Shown here piece by piece: positions 29,093-41,170 of a stretch of 64,000 nt of DNA. Origin of the DNA: Motacilla alba alba (taxonomy: Eukaryota; Chordata; Aves; Passeriformes; Motacillidae). Numbering within the stretch: position 1 is the first letter of the stretch; every line of letters begins with the position of its first letter. The stretch lies in NCBI RefSeq assembly GCF_015832195.1, contig NC_052019.1, forward strand, positions 2,651,685 to 2,715,684, written 5' to 3'. The notes under the pieces were generated by a model. That model did no database searches, was not told the origin of the DNA, and saw only the letters and a list, made by a program, of their open reading frames with translations. Made by a program: the position numbers and the translations under genes.

Positions 29093-29347
29093 CTCCTGTT
29101 CTGGGCAAGCTGTGCCAGAGCCTCCCCACATGCTCCCCACACTTTCCCTTGGTATTAAAGCAGGACACAGAGGGTGGGAGCAAAGAAGGAAAAGCCATGA
29201 ATCCCCTCTCTGCTCTCCATTATCGGGAAATAACCCACAAAGGACAAAAGAGTTTGGGTTTATTTCCATAAACCGTGATTGCTACATGGATGAGAGCTAC
29301 AGGAGATTCCTGGACTGGCTGCAAAGCCCCTTTGGGATGGTGGGATG

Positions 29348-29440
29348 ATCAGAGAATCATTTAGGTTGGAAAACACCCTTCAGCTCATCCAGTCCAGCCA
29401 TCAATGAGGGTCCCTCCTTCGCTGAGCTGGCAGCGCAGCT
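29348..29440 (-). mobile_element. CR1 LINE 3'-end fragment
   Basis: 'agagaatcatttaggttgga' and 'catccagtccagccatcaat' are the reverse complement of a CR1 3' end. Confidence 0.8.
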
Positions 29441-29894
29441 CTGGGATTACATCAGCGGGCAGGGAGCTCTGAACCCCCCTTGATTCTACATTTAATCAGT
29501 TCATTGATCCATGAGTGGATTGCAGGAGGAGGAAGGGCTTGGCAAGGGGAGATAATGCTGGATTTCCCCAAGCCTTGCCCCGCTTTCGTGAAGAAAGCTG
29601 GATGCAGGTGGTCCGTGCAGAACCTGAGTTTTTATGGCTTTATTACTGTGACTGTCAGAAGGAATGGGATGCTGGGAGCATCCCAGCTTGCCGTGCACAT
29701 CATTACCCAAAAATCCAAATCCCTGGAGCTGCTCCTGTGACCGGCAATCAGCTGCCAGAGCTGCTTTATCACCTTAAAACCAGATCCGGAGCAGAGAGCA
29801 AAGAGCCCTGTGCTGGGGAAGGGCTGTGCCAGCCCAGCTCCTACTTCCCAGCCCCTGCTCTAAAACACTCCCTATTCCCAAAAGCAGCATAAAT

Positions 29895-30190
29895 AAACGC
29901 CAGCAGTTCATCGCTCCCCGCTCCTTAACATAAAAGGCCTCGAGAGTCCTACCCCAAAGCTGGAGAAACCCGAGTCTCCCTTCCCCCTCGGCTCCCCCTC
30001 CCTGCCGGTTTCGGAAACGGAGAGGAAATACTTGTAATGTTATCAACATAAACACAGCTCTTGGCCGGCTGCAACATCCTGCGAGCTCTGCAGAAAAACA
30101 CCCTGACGTCAGGGCGCCGGCTCTGCCCAGGAGAAGGGAGCTGGAGGCTCTGGCACCGCTGCTCCAGAGGGTCGGGATGCTGGGCATCGT
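29895..30190. promoter_or_regulatory. CpG-rich patch with palindromic CRE
   Basis: Seventeen CpG dinucleotides fall in about 295 bases, dense against flanks that are nearly CpG-free. A 12-base palindrome CCTGACGTCAGG at 30102-30113 contains the full cAMP-response element TGACGTCA (30104-30111). It lies 3.6 kb upstream of the PTPRA start-codon exon. It could be an alternative promoter or enhancer. No transcript evidence is available. Confidence 0.4.
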
Positions 30191-30199
30191 GGCTCCTTC

Positions 30200-31600
30200 T
30201 TTTTTCAAAGATCAGGCTTGGAAACCTTGATAATTGCCATTGGCGTGCCCATAAATATAAGATATATATGGGGTTTTTTTGTGTGTATAGATATAGATAT
30301 GGATATATATGTGCACTGCGTTCTTCCATAAACTGCTTGGGATCTTCCTTATAGGAAAGGCTGGATTTTAAGCTGCAGGATGTATGTTTTAAAAGAAGCA
30401 GATCTTGTCAGGATGATTGATGCCGGAGAGGGGAGAAAAAATAAAGGAAATAATCTCTTTATATAAAGTAATAAGTGGCTTCAAAATGCCTGTGCTGGTG
30501 CTACAGGGGGGTCAGGCTGCAGGATCACCCCGCCGCGCTTCCAGAATGCAAAGAATTAGAGTTTATTGCTGCAGAAACTGCCCAGATCCAACCCGGATAC
30601 AGCCGTCCACAATCAAAGGCAGGATTTACCCCCACCTCTGACATATTCCTAATTCCTGGAAAATGAGGCAATCTTTTTCTGTGTGCACTGAGGAGACACA
30701 ACCTGAATTCTAACCAGCTTTCCCGGGACCCCAGAAATCCCTGCTGTCATCAGGAGGATGCTGAAAGGCAGTGGCTCGACTGAGACTGCCTCGTGCTGGC
30801 TCCAAGTGCAGTGAAAAATAAAAATAATATTCAGTTTTCCTCTTTATTTGTTGGCAGGGGGAGAGGGTGCAGAACTGGGAGCAAGGTTGGCTCTTTGAAG
30901 CAGCTCACAGTAGGGCGAGAACAAGCACGAGCATAAAGAAAGGGGAAAAAGGTCATTTTTTAATTCTTTTTGGTGGCAGCAAGCCATCAGCATGGCTCAG
31001 CCACCCTGGAAAACAAACCTGCCATTCCCTCTCCCCCTCCCTGCTCCTTTTAAATCCTGTTTGTGGATTTCCAGCCTCTCATAGAGCTGAGATCCACGGC
31101 AGAGGAGCTGGTCCGATAGCAGGGCAACTTCATCATAACCCAAACCTCTCAATGAGATGCAAAGGATAAAAGCACACATGGAATAGCCGAGGGCTGCAGC
31201 AAGTTGGCCATCACAGGGAGAGAAGAATTGAATTTAGGGAGGAAAAAGGGTTTTGTTGCACTAAAACGCAGTGACTAATTCCTTGCATGTGTCTCCGAAG
31301 CTGAAGCGAGGCCTTTGATGTGTCACTGAACATTATCCCCCACCCTCTGCTGTTCCACTCTTCACCAGAAAAGATGAATCACAGCAGCCATTCACCCTTT
31401 CTGAAAATCCATTTAGTTTTCTTTTCTCTCTTTTTTTTTTTTCTTCCTTTTTTTAAAATAAACAGGCAGCTCCACATGAGCGACAGTCCCTGTACGGAGC
31501 GGGGCAGGAGGAGGAGGAGGATGAGCCTGTGGGCAGGGCCTGGAGCTTGGCTTTCTCCACCTGCTCAACCTTCCACAAATCACTGCTCTCCTGCTCATCA
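30200..31600. other. Non-coding stretch
   Basis: No exon or transposable element recognised. It includes a short 'tatagatatagatatggata' microsatellite at about 30283-30310 and a T-rich tract near 31430. Confidence 0.5.
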
Positions 31601-31607
31601 AGATTTG

Positions 31608-32045
31608 CTCATGGCACGGTTTGGAAGGCACCTTAAAAATCATCCAGTTCCTGCTGTGGGCAGGGACACCTCCCACTAGCCCAGGTTGCTCCAAGCCTTG
31701 TCTAACCTGGCCTAGGACACTTGCAGGGATCCAGGGGCAGCCACAGCTTCTCTGGGCACCCTGTGCCAGGGCTTTAACAATCTCACATTAATGAATTTCT
31801 CCACTTAATTCTGCTTTGTGGCAGTGTGAAGCCATTTCATCCTGTCCCATCGCTCCAGGCCCTTGTCCGAAGTCCCCCTCCAGCTCTCCTGGAGCCCCTT
31901 TAGGCACTGGAAGGTTCTGAAGGTCTCCCTGGAACCTTCTCCTCTCCAGGTGAACACTCCCAACTCTCCCATTTGCCTCCAGAGCAGAGGGGCTCCAGTT
32001 CTTGGAGCATTTTCATGTCCTTCAGTTCAACAGGTGAACACACAC
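31608..32045 (-). mobile_element. CR1 LINE fragment
   Basis: 'gggcagggacacctcccact' through 'cagcttctctgggcaccctg' to 'cagagcagaggggctccagt' is reverse-oriented CR1. Confidence 0.92.
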
Positions 32046-32279
32046 TCATCTTTCAAAGAGTAACATCATGATATGTGCAAGGAAGGAACCCAACCCTATT
32101 CCCACCTGGATTTCTGGGCACCTAGAAATATCTGTCACAGCTAGGATAATGTTAAAATCTGCTGCTCTGAACCAGGATCAGCCTTTCCTGTGGATGTGAA
32201 CCTGAGTGAGATGTTAACCCATCCCATGGTGATCCTCCCTCAAAGCCCACCCAGCAGCAGCAACGTGAGTGAAGCCATC

Positions 32280-32885
32280 CTGGGGGGATGGAGAGGATCA
32301 CGTGTTCACCAGCCAGAACCTGGATGGAGGTTCCCCAAGCAGGTCCAGGGAGGGGATCCTGCCCCCAGAACCTGGATGGAGGTTCCCCAAGCAGGTCCAG
32401 GGAAAGGATCCTGCCCCTCTGCTCAGCACTGCTGAGGCCACACCTGGAGCACTGGCTCCCAGGACATGAGGGACATGGACAGACTGGGGACAGCCCAGGG
32501 AGGGGGCTGGAGCATCTCTGCTCTGAGGAAGGGCTGGGAGAGCTGGGGCTGCCCAGAAGGAGAAGAGAAGGCTCCAGGGGCTCATCCCTGTCCATCAACA
32601 CCTGCAGGGAGGGTGCAGAGAGGACAGAGCCAGGCTCTGTCAGTGGTGGCCAGGGACAGGACAAGGGGCCACGGGCACACAGTGACCACAGGAGGGTCCC
32701 TCTGAACAGCAGGGAGCACGTGAGGTGCTGACACAGGTTGCCCAAGGATGTTGTGGATTCTCCCTCCTTGGAAATATTCCAAATTTGTCTGGACACTTCC
32801 TGTGCAACCGGATCTGGCAGCTCTGCTGGTGCAGGAGGCTGGATCAGATGACTTCCAGTGGTTCCTTCCAAAATCAATCACTGTG
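32280..32885 (+). mobile_element. CR1 LINE fragment
   Basis: Plus-sense CR1 ('cacctggagcactggctccc', 'tccctctgaacagcagggag', 'cttccagtggttccttccaa'). It covers the same region as 4095-4720 in the opposite orientation. The long reverse frame over it is not a gene. Confidence 0.9.
32314..32417. repeat. 52-bp tandem duplication inside CR1
   Basis: 'cagaacctggatggaggttc' begins at 32314 and again at 32366, with the copies differing at two or three positions. Confidence 0.9.
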
Positions 32886-33278
32886 ATTGATTTAAGTGCC
32901 TGTCCTGCAAACTTTTCCAAAAGCCAATCTGCTGGGATTGAAGCTCGTAGTGGAGTAAGAAAGCAGCCAGCACTGAGGAGGAGATCCCTACACCGTGCAG
33001 GATGCTGGAAGGGATTCATCAGGATCACCAAGTCCAGCTCCTGATCCTGAACAGGACAACCCCAAAAATCACATTGTGTGCCTGTGAGCTTCTGAACACT
33101 TCTGTGCCTGAACACTTCTGGAACTGAAAAATAAACTGATGAGGTTTTCAGCAAAAAAACCCCCCAAAACCTAAAAATCTGAGAAAAACAATAAATGTGG
33201 ATGGTTTTGGGACATGAAATAGTTCCACTTCCTACAAAGATGCAGAAATGGTGACACTGGGTACCAGTCACTGCACCA

Positions 33279-33335
33279 GAGAATGGTTTGGGCTGGAAGG
33301 GACCCTAAGGATCATCCATTTCCAACCCCCACAAT
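33279..33335 (-). mobile_element. CR1 LINE 3'-terminal scrap
   Basis: 'agagaatggtttgggctgga' and the following 'ccaacccccac' are the reverse CR1 terminus. Confidence 0.8.
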
Positions 33336-34499
33336 TAGTCCCCTGTAACTGGCACATCAGACCTTACTCTTCTGTAGTATATTGCTTTTAGGAAAGAATT
33401 TTGTCCCTGCATGTTTAAAAACAAGCAACTGCTAACAAAGAGCCTCCAGACTCGATGGTCTCATGCTAAAAATATGGAAGTAAAAGCTGGGGGATGAGGC
33501 TACATCCCCGGACAAAGCCAGGAGCAGATCTATGGCACATCTAAGACCAAGGCCCTCAAATCCTTGTCCATGGAAGGGCACCCCTTCCACAGCCACCACC
33601 TGGAAACCACCCGAGGTGCCTCGGAGGGAAAGAACTACAAATACAAATTATTTTCTTAATAATAATTTTCCTAATAACTCTCATAATTAGGACAGGTTTA
33701 ATTCACCCTCAGCCACTCTTTTCTCCTGGCACCACAGATGTGTGATTGTGGGAATATGTGCCAGTTGCTACTGCAGAATAAACTGAGGTGGCTTGGGGAA
33801 CAAATTATGGACGAGACACAGGGGATGAAAAGCTTCCTGGGCCTGTAGCAATGGACAATGACCTGCTGGAGAGGGCTTCCTAAAGGACAGAGCATCAAGG
33901 AGGGACAGGTGAGTACCAAGAGAAGGGTAAGTTTTGAGGAGAAGAGCAGAGGGAGCTGTCAGGGCAGGGAGGAGAAGGATGAAGGACCAAGTGCAAGCCT
34001 GGTCCAGGAGGAAGGTGCTGGGATGGAGGTGAGGGATGGGGGGCAGCAGGAGCTGTGCTGCCAAGGGGAGAGGGAGGTGAGACCTTCTGTGGGATGATTA
34101 ACACAGATCTGCCAAAGAAACGCCCTCAGAGCTTGTAAAAACCCCTGGCTAGTACAAGAGCACTTGGTGTGCTTTCCCCACGGGATCAGCACTGCAGCCA
34201 CAGCACGACACCGGGAAGTGGAGAACAACTGCCAGGGAGGCACGGGAGGAGCTGCCTCCACTCATTATTCAAAACCATTAATTAATAATCAAAACAAAAA
34301 AAAAGCCAAGGCACACAGGAGCATATTTCCTTAAATATCCCGTTCTAGGGTGTCCCCTCCTAAGTCCCAGGTGTGTACAAAGGAAACACAGTTCCCATTC
34401 CAGCTATGAAAAGGACAGGTGGATTTTGATGGAGGAGTCAGGATGAAGGATGGCTATTATTCAGCATGACAACATCCCTACCTAGCAAAATGCCTTTCA
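33336..34499. other. Non-coding stretch
   Basis: No exon or transposon recognised. Local purine-rich tracts keep short frames open but show no protein motif. Confidence 0.45.
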
Positions 34500-34960
34500 G
34501 AGAGAGCGAGCGGTGCGTGGGGAGGACAAACGAGGCTTAAAATGAAAGAAACCCCCACAAAGAAAAAAAAATAAAAATAAAAGCCCATCGTTTGGGCTCA
34601 GCCCTTTCTGCAGGACCGGGATGAAGTCCCAGCTCCACGCCAAGATTGAGCCGGGAGCGTTCAGGCAGCGAGGGCTCGGAGCATCCTACTTAAAACAAAG
34701 GTGTCGGAGGGGGATCACTCGCATGACAGCCTTAAAATCTCCTCACAGAGGCTCAGCCCCGATTCAAACGCATGCGTTCGGTCATGCAGCTTAATCTCCG
34801 TGGTTGTGCTTACCCTGAAATCCACCCGGGACACCTGTAGGTGCGGGGAGCAGCCAGCCCGTCCCACGGAGCAGCCCCCAGGGCTAAGAAAGTGCGGCGG
34901 GAGCCGTGGAATCACCGCTTTACCTGCGGTAATTCTGCACCGCTGCTCAGTTCAGCCCTG
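34500..34960. promoter_or_regulatory. CpG-rich patch, possible untranslated first exon
   Basis: Roughly 27 CpGs in about 450 bases, set in CpG-poor DNA. On the minus strand a good donor, CGCAG|GTAAAG, falls at 34923, with a second, CAGG|GTAAGC, near 34812. Either could end an untranslated exon spliced to PTPRA exon 1 at 26465, which begins with a splice acceptor. I cannot define the transcription start. Confidence 0.35.
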
Positions 34961-35844
34961 TTGCCACAGTAACACTTGTGGTGTAGCCGAGATCACTGAT
35001 TATGAAACTAGGAAAAAAATCAGAGGCTGCTAATTAGGATCTACTCCAGTTCTCCAAAAGCTCCATATTAATGACATTACGATTGCGAGCGCAGGGAAAA
35101 CAGATGCCAGGAAGAATCACCTCGGTCAGCACCCGTGGCCAACAGCTGGTTTGGTTTTTTTTGGGGGGGTTTTTGTATCGACAGGTCTTAAAAATTCAGC
35201 CTGCAAATTCCCTGTAAGATCGACTTGTTGTTTTCCTCCTCTTTGAGCAAACGTGCAAGACTCGGTGGAACAGGCTTTACTCTTTACATATATTTGCATG
35301 TATTAGACTGGGGGAAAAAAAAACAAGGGTTGAGGATGAGGTACAAATGGTGACAGCCAGAGATGCATCCCCTGCATCCCTCATTGACCGTGTTCCTCTG
35401 GTTTCCAGATAAACCAAAATCATGATTTTACCAGCGGCTGCGAGGGTTTATAAAGGTTTGCAAAGGAGGGGAGCTGGATTTGAAGCGTGTTCCTCCCTGA
35501 CTTATGCGAGTGCCAAAAGCATTGTGAGGCACGTCTTCTGCTGAAGGTTTCGAGCTGAAAAGTCTGACTGGAGCAGTTGTGCTGCCAGACACAACTGTTT
35601 TTTCAGCACAATCCACAAATAAGACATCGGAGCGTGTTTCCAGGTGAAAGGAAAATTGCCTGACAGGTATTTCTGGAGCTGCAAGCCCAGAGAGATGCTG
35701 CCTTAAGAAGTCAGCTCATCAAAATGCCATGATTTTTCCCTTTTCTCAGATGATCAATGCAGTGAGTGGATGAAATGGTGCTGAACATGCAGGGCCAGGG
35801 AAAAGTGAGTTCATGGATTTTAGAGAGTTTATAAGAGCTTCCTA

Positions 35845-35955
35845 TCTTGAAAGTGTCCAAGACCAGGTTGGACAGGGCTTGGAGCAACCTAGGATAGTGG
35901 AAAGTGTCCCTGCCCATGGCAGGGGGTGGAACAAGATGGTCCTGAAGGTTCTGTC
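35845..35955 (+). mobile_element. CR1 LINE fragment, left arm of a tail-to-tail pair
   Basis: 'tgtccaagaccaggttggac' to 'gaaggttctgtccaacc' is plus-sense CR1 lacking its last bases. Confidence 0.88.
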
Positions 35956-36075
35956 CAACCTGACCCTGAGCACTTCCAGGGATGGGGCAGCCACAGCTTG
36001 TCTGGGCAACCTGTGCCAGTGTTTTACCACTCTCATTGTAATAAACACGTTCCTTACATCCAGAACCCGGAGAAC
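35956..36075 (-). mobile_element. CR1 LINE fragment, right arm of a tail-to-tail pair
   Basis: 'gagcacttccagggatgggg' to 'gtctgggcaacctgtgccag' is reverse CR1, abutting the previous fragment with no spacer. Confidence 0.88.
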
Positions 36076-36754
36076 AACTGGGGACCCACCTCTTTATCCC
36101 CTGCTTTGAGGTGGAAAATAAGTGAGAATAATTTTTTTTCTCCAGCAACATCACCTAAAGCCTTGAAAGCACAGTCCCCCACTCACAACTGCACAAAGCA
36201 ATTTCTTCTCCCACTCATCAGCAATACTGAGGAAGTGTTAGATGGAGTGTTAATTACCTATAAATGTGATTTATTAGCTGGAAACACAAGACGCCCACCA
36301 ACCATCACACAGAAGCAACGGGCCAAGCACGAGAGCACCCAGTCCTGGGCAGATAACAAATTAATACAACCAGTGGGATTCAGCTGCATTTGATGGTTTA
36401 GTTGGAGGCATTATTTCCAACCTTTTAATAGGCTTATTTACAGGAATTAGCCCTTTAATGCTGTGTGCTCGTGTATCCAGGGCAGTATAAGCTGGCTGGA
36501 TGCGACCACAGAGAGAACATCTGCTTTTGTGAGCATTTAGGGAAATTATTGCCAATTATATGGATGGCAGGTGAGGGCAGCTGGGGAGGGAGGATCTGCC
36601 AGGAGGGATGAGGAGCCTTGCTAGAAGCTGATGTGAGCAGGAAGTGCCCTTGGAACATAAATATCTGAGCAAAAAGGAGCTGCTGTCCAGAGAGCCACCA
36701 AAATACCCTCAGCAAGGAAAGGATTTCCAAGGCCTGCAGAGTTTAGGGGTGATC

Positions 36755-36970
36755 CCTGTATCAAGGGAAATACAGGTTGGATATCAGGAAAAAAGTTTTT
36801 CACAGAAAGAGTGATAAAGTTCTGGAATCTGCCTGGGGAGGTGGTGGAGTCACCATCCCTGGGTGTGTTTAACAAAGCCTGGATGTGGCACTGGGTGCCA
36901 GGGTTGAGTTGAGCTGTGGGGGCTGGGTTGGACTCGATGATCTTGAAGGTCTCTTCCAATCCCTGTTATC
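36755..36970 (+). mobile_element. CR1 LINE 3' fragment
   Basis: 'aaaagtttttcacagaaaga', 'gtggtggagtcaccatccct' and 'ttggactcgatgatcttgaa' are plus-sense CR1, of a different subfamily from most copies here. Confidence 0.9.
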
Positions 36971-37289
36971 ATTCACACTGTCAGCATTTTGAGCACCTCA
37001 GTCTCCCAAATATTTCTTCTCATCAGACCATGCTCCTGAAAGATGACCACACCCTGTGCTTGCCTCCAGTGGCTCTATTTCCACCTTTATCTTTCTTTCT
37101 TTTTTCTATCTGTTTTCCATCAATTTTTCTAATCTGCCTTTTCTTCACCTTTCCATCTCCCATGCCCAAGAGGGGTGTCCTTATTTAAAGCAAAGTGATG
37201 CTGCAGGAAAGGTCACAGAGCCGAACCAAGCTGGGCACCTTCTGTCATTGCTACTGCTATAAACACATCACGTAAAAATGTATTTATGG

Positions 37290-37830
37290 GTGCGACCAGA
37301 AGGTCAAGGGAGGGGATTCTGCCTCCAGTGCTGTGTCCAGCTCTGGGATCCCCAGCATCAGGAGGACTTGGAGCTGCTGGAGCAAATCCAGAGGAGGCCA
37401 CGGAGATGCTCCAAGGGCTGGAGCCAGGCTGGGAGAGCTGGGGGTGTTCACATGGAAAAGGCTGCAGGGAGAGCTCAGAGCCCCTTCCAGGACCTAAAGG
37501 GGCTCCAGAAGAGCTGGAGAGGGATTGGGAACAAGGGATGGAGGGACAGGACACAGGGAATGGCTTCTGACTGCCAGAGGTCAGGGATGGATGGGATATT
37601 GGGAAGGAATTGTTCCCTGGGAGGGTGAGGATGCCCTGGCACAGGGTGCCCAGAGAAGCTGTGGCTGCCCCTGCATCTCTGGAAGTGCCCAAGGCCAGGC
37701 TGGATGGGGCTTGGAGCACCCTGGGATAGTGGAAGGCGTCCCTGCCCATAGCAGGGGGGTGGAACTGGATGATCTTTAAGCTTCCCTCCAACCCAAACCA
37801 TCCTGTGATTCTGTGTTTCTGAGATTTATA
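37290..37830 (+). mobile_element. CR1 LINE fragment, well preserved
   Basis: A continuous 540-base CR1 3' portion, from 'gggaggggattctgcctcca' to 'ccaaaccatcctgtgattct'. It is the cleanest plus-sense copy in the window. Confidence 0.95.
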
Positions 37831-39010
37831 TACCTATAAACCCATTATAAACCTGATATAATACAGCTACTACAAATTATGTATAGATTTTGCTATAAAC
37901 CTACCGTAAACCCAATATCACTGCAATAAACATATTTCCTGCTGACTCAAGATTGTAAGAACTAGTCCTCAACACCATGGTGGGTACAAGCCCCTGCTGG
38001 TACCAACACAAAACCTCACGTTCAGCAGTTCTGAAAAATATATAACTAAATGCAGCTTCTTATCTTTGAAGTGATTAACCAACATCCTGGGACGACTGAC
38101 TTTTAGCCCTCCCATGTTATTCACAATTCATCCTCTATTTTCATCTCCCCAACAAAAGGCTGAACTCAACTGTATTATTGTCAGCCAGGGCTTTTATCTC
38201 CAGCCTTTGGAGCGGTCAAGGCATGGCACAGAACAATGGCTCTCGCAGGAGAACAAATACAATCTGAACAGAAATACCCTGTTGCTAAGGTCTAAACCAG
38301 CCTTTTTTTTGGGTAGCTGGGAATCCCAGAGCACCCTATACAAAAAAAACAAAAAAAACCCCAAACAAAACAAAAAACCCAAACAACAACAACAACAAAT
38401 GGAGAATTAGGACTCGGATAGGGAAAGTAACCTGACATTCAGCACTGCTCTGCTCTTCCCTTCAGGATGGCATTTAAAATTAGAGTGTCACATAAAACCA
38501 AGCAAAACGAAAGCTGAAGTTGGAGAAGCAAGCCCAGAGGTCCATGGAGATGTTGGGGTCGTCCAGATGGGACCTCCTCTCCAGGAAAGCCCCGGCCCAA
38601 ACCACAATGATTTCTCTTGTGAAATCCACCCCAAAAGCAACCGCAGAGCAGCCATGTGTGGTTTCCACATCCTCAGCCAAGGGAGCAGCACCTGCTTCTG
38701 CTTTTGGGGTTCAGCAGAGAAATGCTCCTACCCAGCAGTGGCTGGGCAAGGAACTGGGTCTGGCTGTGGTGTCCTCCCCACTAAACACAAGGGTTTCCAG
38801 CAGCAACGTGGCTCTGGGGTCAGGAGGAGCACAACTGAGAGCCCTGGCAAGGTGGGATACTGGGTGAGGGGACAGCAGAGCCATGGTGGTCCACAGAGGC
38901 CACCAGCCTCCATGACCAGCCCGTCTTCCTCCCCTCTAGATGGAGCTGCAGGAGAAGCCTGAAGTCCCTCCCTAAAGTGAAGGTGGATGCACCCCATCAT
39001 CTCCAAGAAC
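37831..39010. other. Non-coding stretch
   Basis: AT-rich start, an A/C-rich simple repeat at 38341-38400 ('aaacaacaacaacaacaaat'), then 38480-38960, which keeps short frames open on both strands but matches nothing I recognise. Confidence 0.45.
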
Positions 39011-39014
39011 AGAA

Positions 39015-39350
39015 CCACAGAATCATGGAATGGTTTGGGTTGGAAGGGACCTTAGAGACCATCCAGTTCCACCCTCCTGCCATGGGCAGGGACACCTTCC
39101 ACTAGCCCAGGATGCTCCAAGCCCTGACCAACCTGGCCTCGTCCAGGGATCCAGGGGCAGCCACAGCTTCTCTGGGCACCCTGTGCCAAGGCCTCACCAT
39201 CCTCATCTTCTCAATATCCAACCCTGCCCTTTGTAGCTTTGCAGCCATTCCCCTTTGTCCTGTCACCTGCAGCTCAGTGCTGGAAAAGACAACAAGTTCC
39301 TGAGGCAATTTCATTATTATCAGTTTAATTATTCCATCCTGCCACCTACC
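39015..39350 (-). mobile_element. CR1 LINE 3' fragment
   Basis: It begins 'cacagaatcatggaatggtt' and proceeds to 'cccctttgtcctgtcacctg'. Confidence 0.93.
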
Positions 39351-40274
39351 AGTAAAACTCCCATCAGGGCAAACCAAAAATACACAGAGCCCCCCAAAAT
39401 AAATCATGCTCCCATCCTTTGGTGAGGCAATCCTGTGCTGAAAACCTGCTCAAAAGCCTGGAAGAGCTGCTGGGCTCGGGGGCACCACAGAGGCAGCAGC
39501 TGCCGGCAGGAACAGCTCCTCTGGAGTGTTTGGAGACTGTGTTTGCACTGCGATCACAAATATTTTTGGACACACGTAGGCAGCAGGGAAGAGAATGAAC
39601 CGTGGCCATTTCATGTGCAAAACAAATACAGAGAGGGAATTTCAAGTCTCCTTGATGACAGCAGAGCCTGGACGCGTATGAAAGAGACAGCAGAGTCAAG
39701 GTAAGGCTGGATTCAGTTTTTTATGACCCATTTTGCTTTTTTCCCCAATAAACAAGGTCTCCCCGAGCAGCCATTAAACATCACCATTTGTCACTTAGAT
39801 TTTAGTGATATGAAAATAAACATTAAGAGGCTACGACAGAGCTCAAATCCCCCTGCGTTCGGCACCTAAGCCAAACAAAATTATGCCGAATTAAATTCAT
39901 TTCCATCCCATGCAGAAGGACAGAGCCCTCCACTCAGGTTAAATCATTCCAACAGCAATGAAGACGACAGCACCCGAGACATCCCCATCCTTGAAAGTCC
40001 TTGCTGTTCCTTTCAAAAGGCTTTGAAAAGCAGCCTTCCTACAAAAACACCCATTTCCATCACGCCCTGGATAGGAACATAATACACAGAAGGCTCCTCA
40101 GTGTTGCTGTTAAATAAGAGACCCCCCAAACCAGGCATTAAATGGTACAGGAGCTGCCACACAACAGAGAGGGCTTTCTGTGCCTGCAGGGACACAACAC
40201 AAAGTCTGTTGCTCCAGACCAGGACGGTGTTTGGCAGCGCAAGGGCCCAGCCTGACAAACTCATCTCGTTTTTA
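39351..40274. other. Non-coding stretch
   Basis: No exon or repeat recognised. Confidence 0.45.
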
Positions 40275-41170
40275 CAGGGTCATGGCATGGGTTGGGTTGG
40301 AAGGGACCTTAAAGACCATTCAGTTTCACCTCCTTGACATGGACAGGGGCACCTTCCACTAGACCAAGTTGCTCCAACTTGGTCTTTAACATTTCCAGAG
40401 ATCCGGGGGCAGCCACAGCTTCTCTGGGCACCCTGTGCCAGGGCTCACCACCCTCAGAAGGAACAATTCCTTCCCAATATCCCATCCAACCCTGACCTCT
40501 GGTACTAGGGAACCATTCCCTGTGTCCTGTCCCTCCATCCCTTGTTCCCAGTCTCTCTCCTTGTTCCCAGTCTCTCTCCAGCTCTCCTGGAGCCCCTTTA
40601 GGTCCTGGAAGGGGCTCTGAGGTCTCCCCAGGAACCTTCTCCTCTCCAGGTGAGCACCCCCAGCTCTTCCACTCTGGCTCCAGCCCTTGGAGCATCTCCT
40701 GGACTCCTCTGGATTTGCTCCAGCAGCTTCATGTCCTTCCTGTTCTGAGGATGCCAGAGCTGGACACAGCACTGGAGGTGCAGCATCTTGAGAGCAGAGT
40801 CCCCTCCCTTGACCTGCTAGCCACCCTTCTTTGGACACAGCCTGATTCTATTTCTGGGCTGTGAGCTGGCTCATTTTCCACCCACCAGCAGCCCGAAATC
40901 CTTCTGGGCAGGGCTGCTCTCAATCCTTTCATCCCCCAGTCTGTTCTGATCCTGGGAATGCCGCAACCCAGGCACAGGACCTTACACTTGGCCTCGTTTA
41001 AGCTCGTGAGGATCACAAGGCCCCTGTTCCCCAGCCTGCCAAGGTCCCTCAGCATGGCATCCTGTCCCTCACCCTAATCACCTGCACCTCTCAGCTTGGT
41101 GCCATCATTTCTGACTCCCTGCCATGCACCCTGAGGCCATCCTGGCTCAAATCCTCCCTGCTGGCCTTAG
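40275..41170 (-). mobile_element. CR1 LINE fragment, longest in the window
   Basis: About 900 bases of reverse CR1, starting at the 3' terminus 'catggcatgggttgggttgg' and running past 'gagcatctcctggactcctc' and 'aatccttctgggcagggctg' to the 'ctcacctctcagcttggtgc' region. No intact reading frame. Confidence 0.93.

Noticed and set aside
32152..32877. 241-codon reverse frame
   Set aside because: It covers the antisense strand of a plus-oriented CR1 fragment and resembles the frame at 4079 only because both are CR1.
38480..38691. Short reverse frames with a hydrophobic end, considered as an exon of another gene
   Set aside because: No recognisable family, no convincing acceptor and donor pair, and the opposite strand is equally open.
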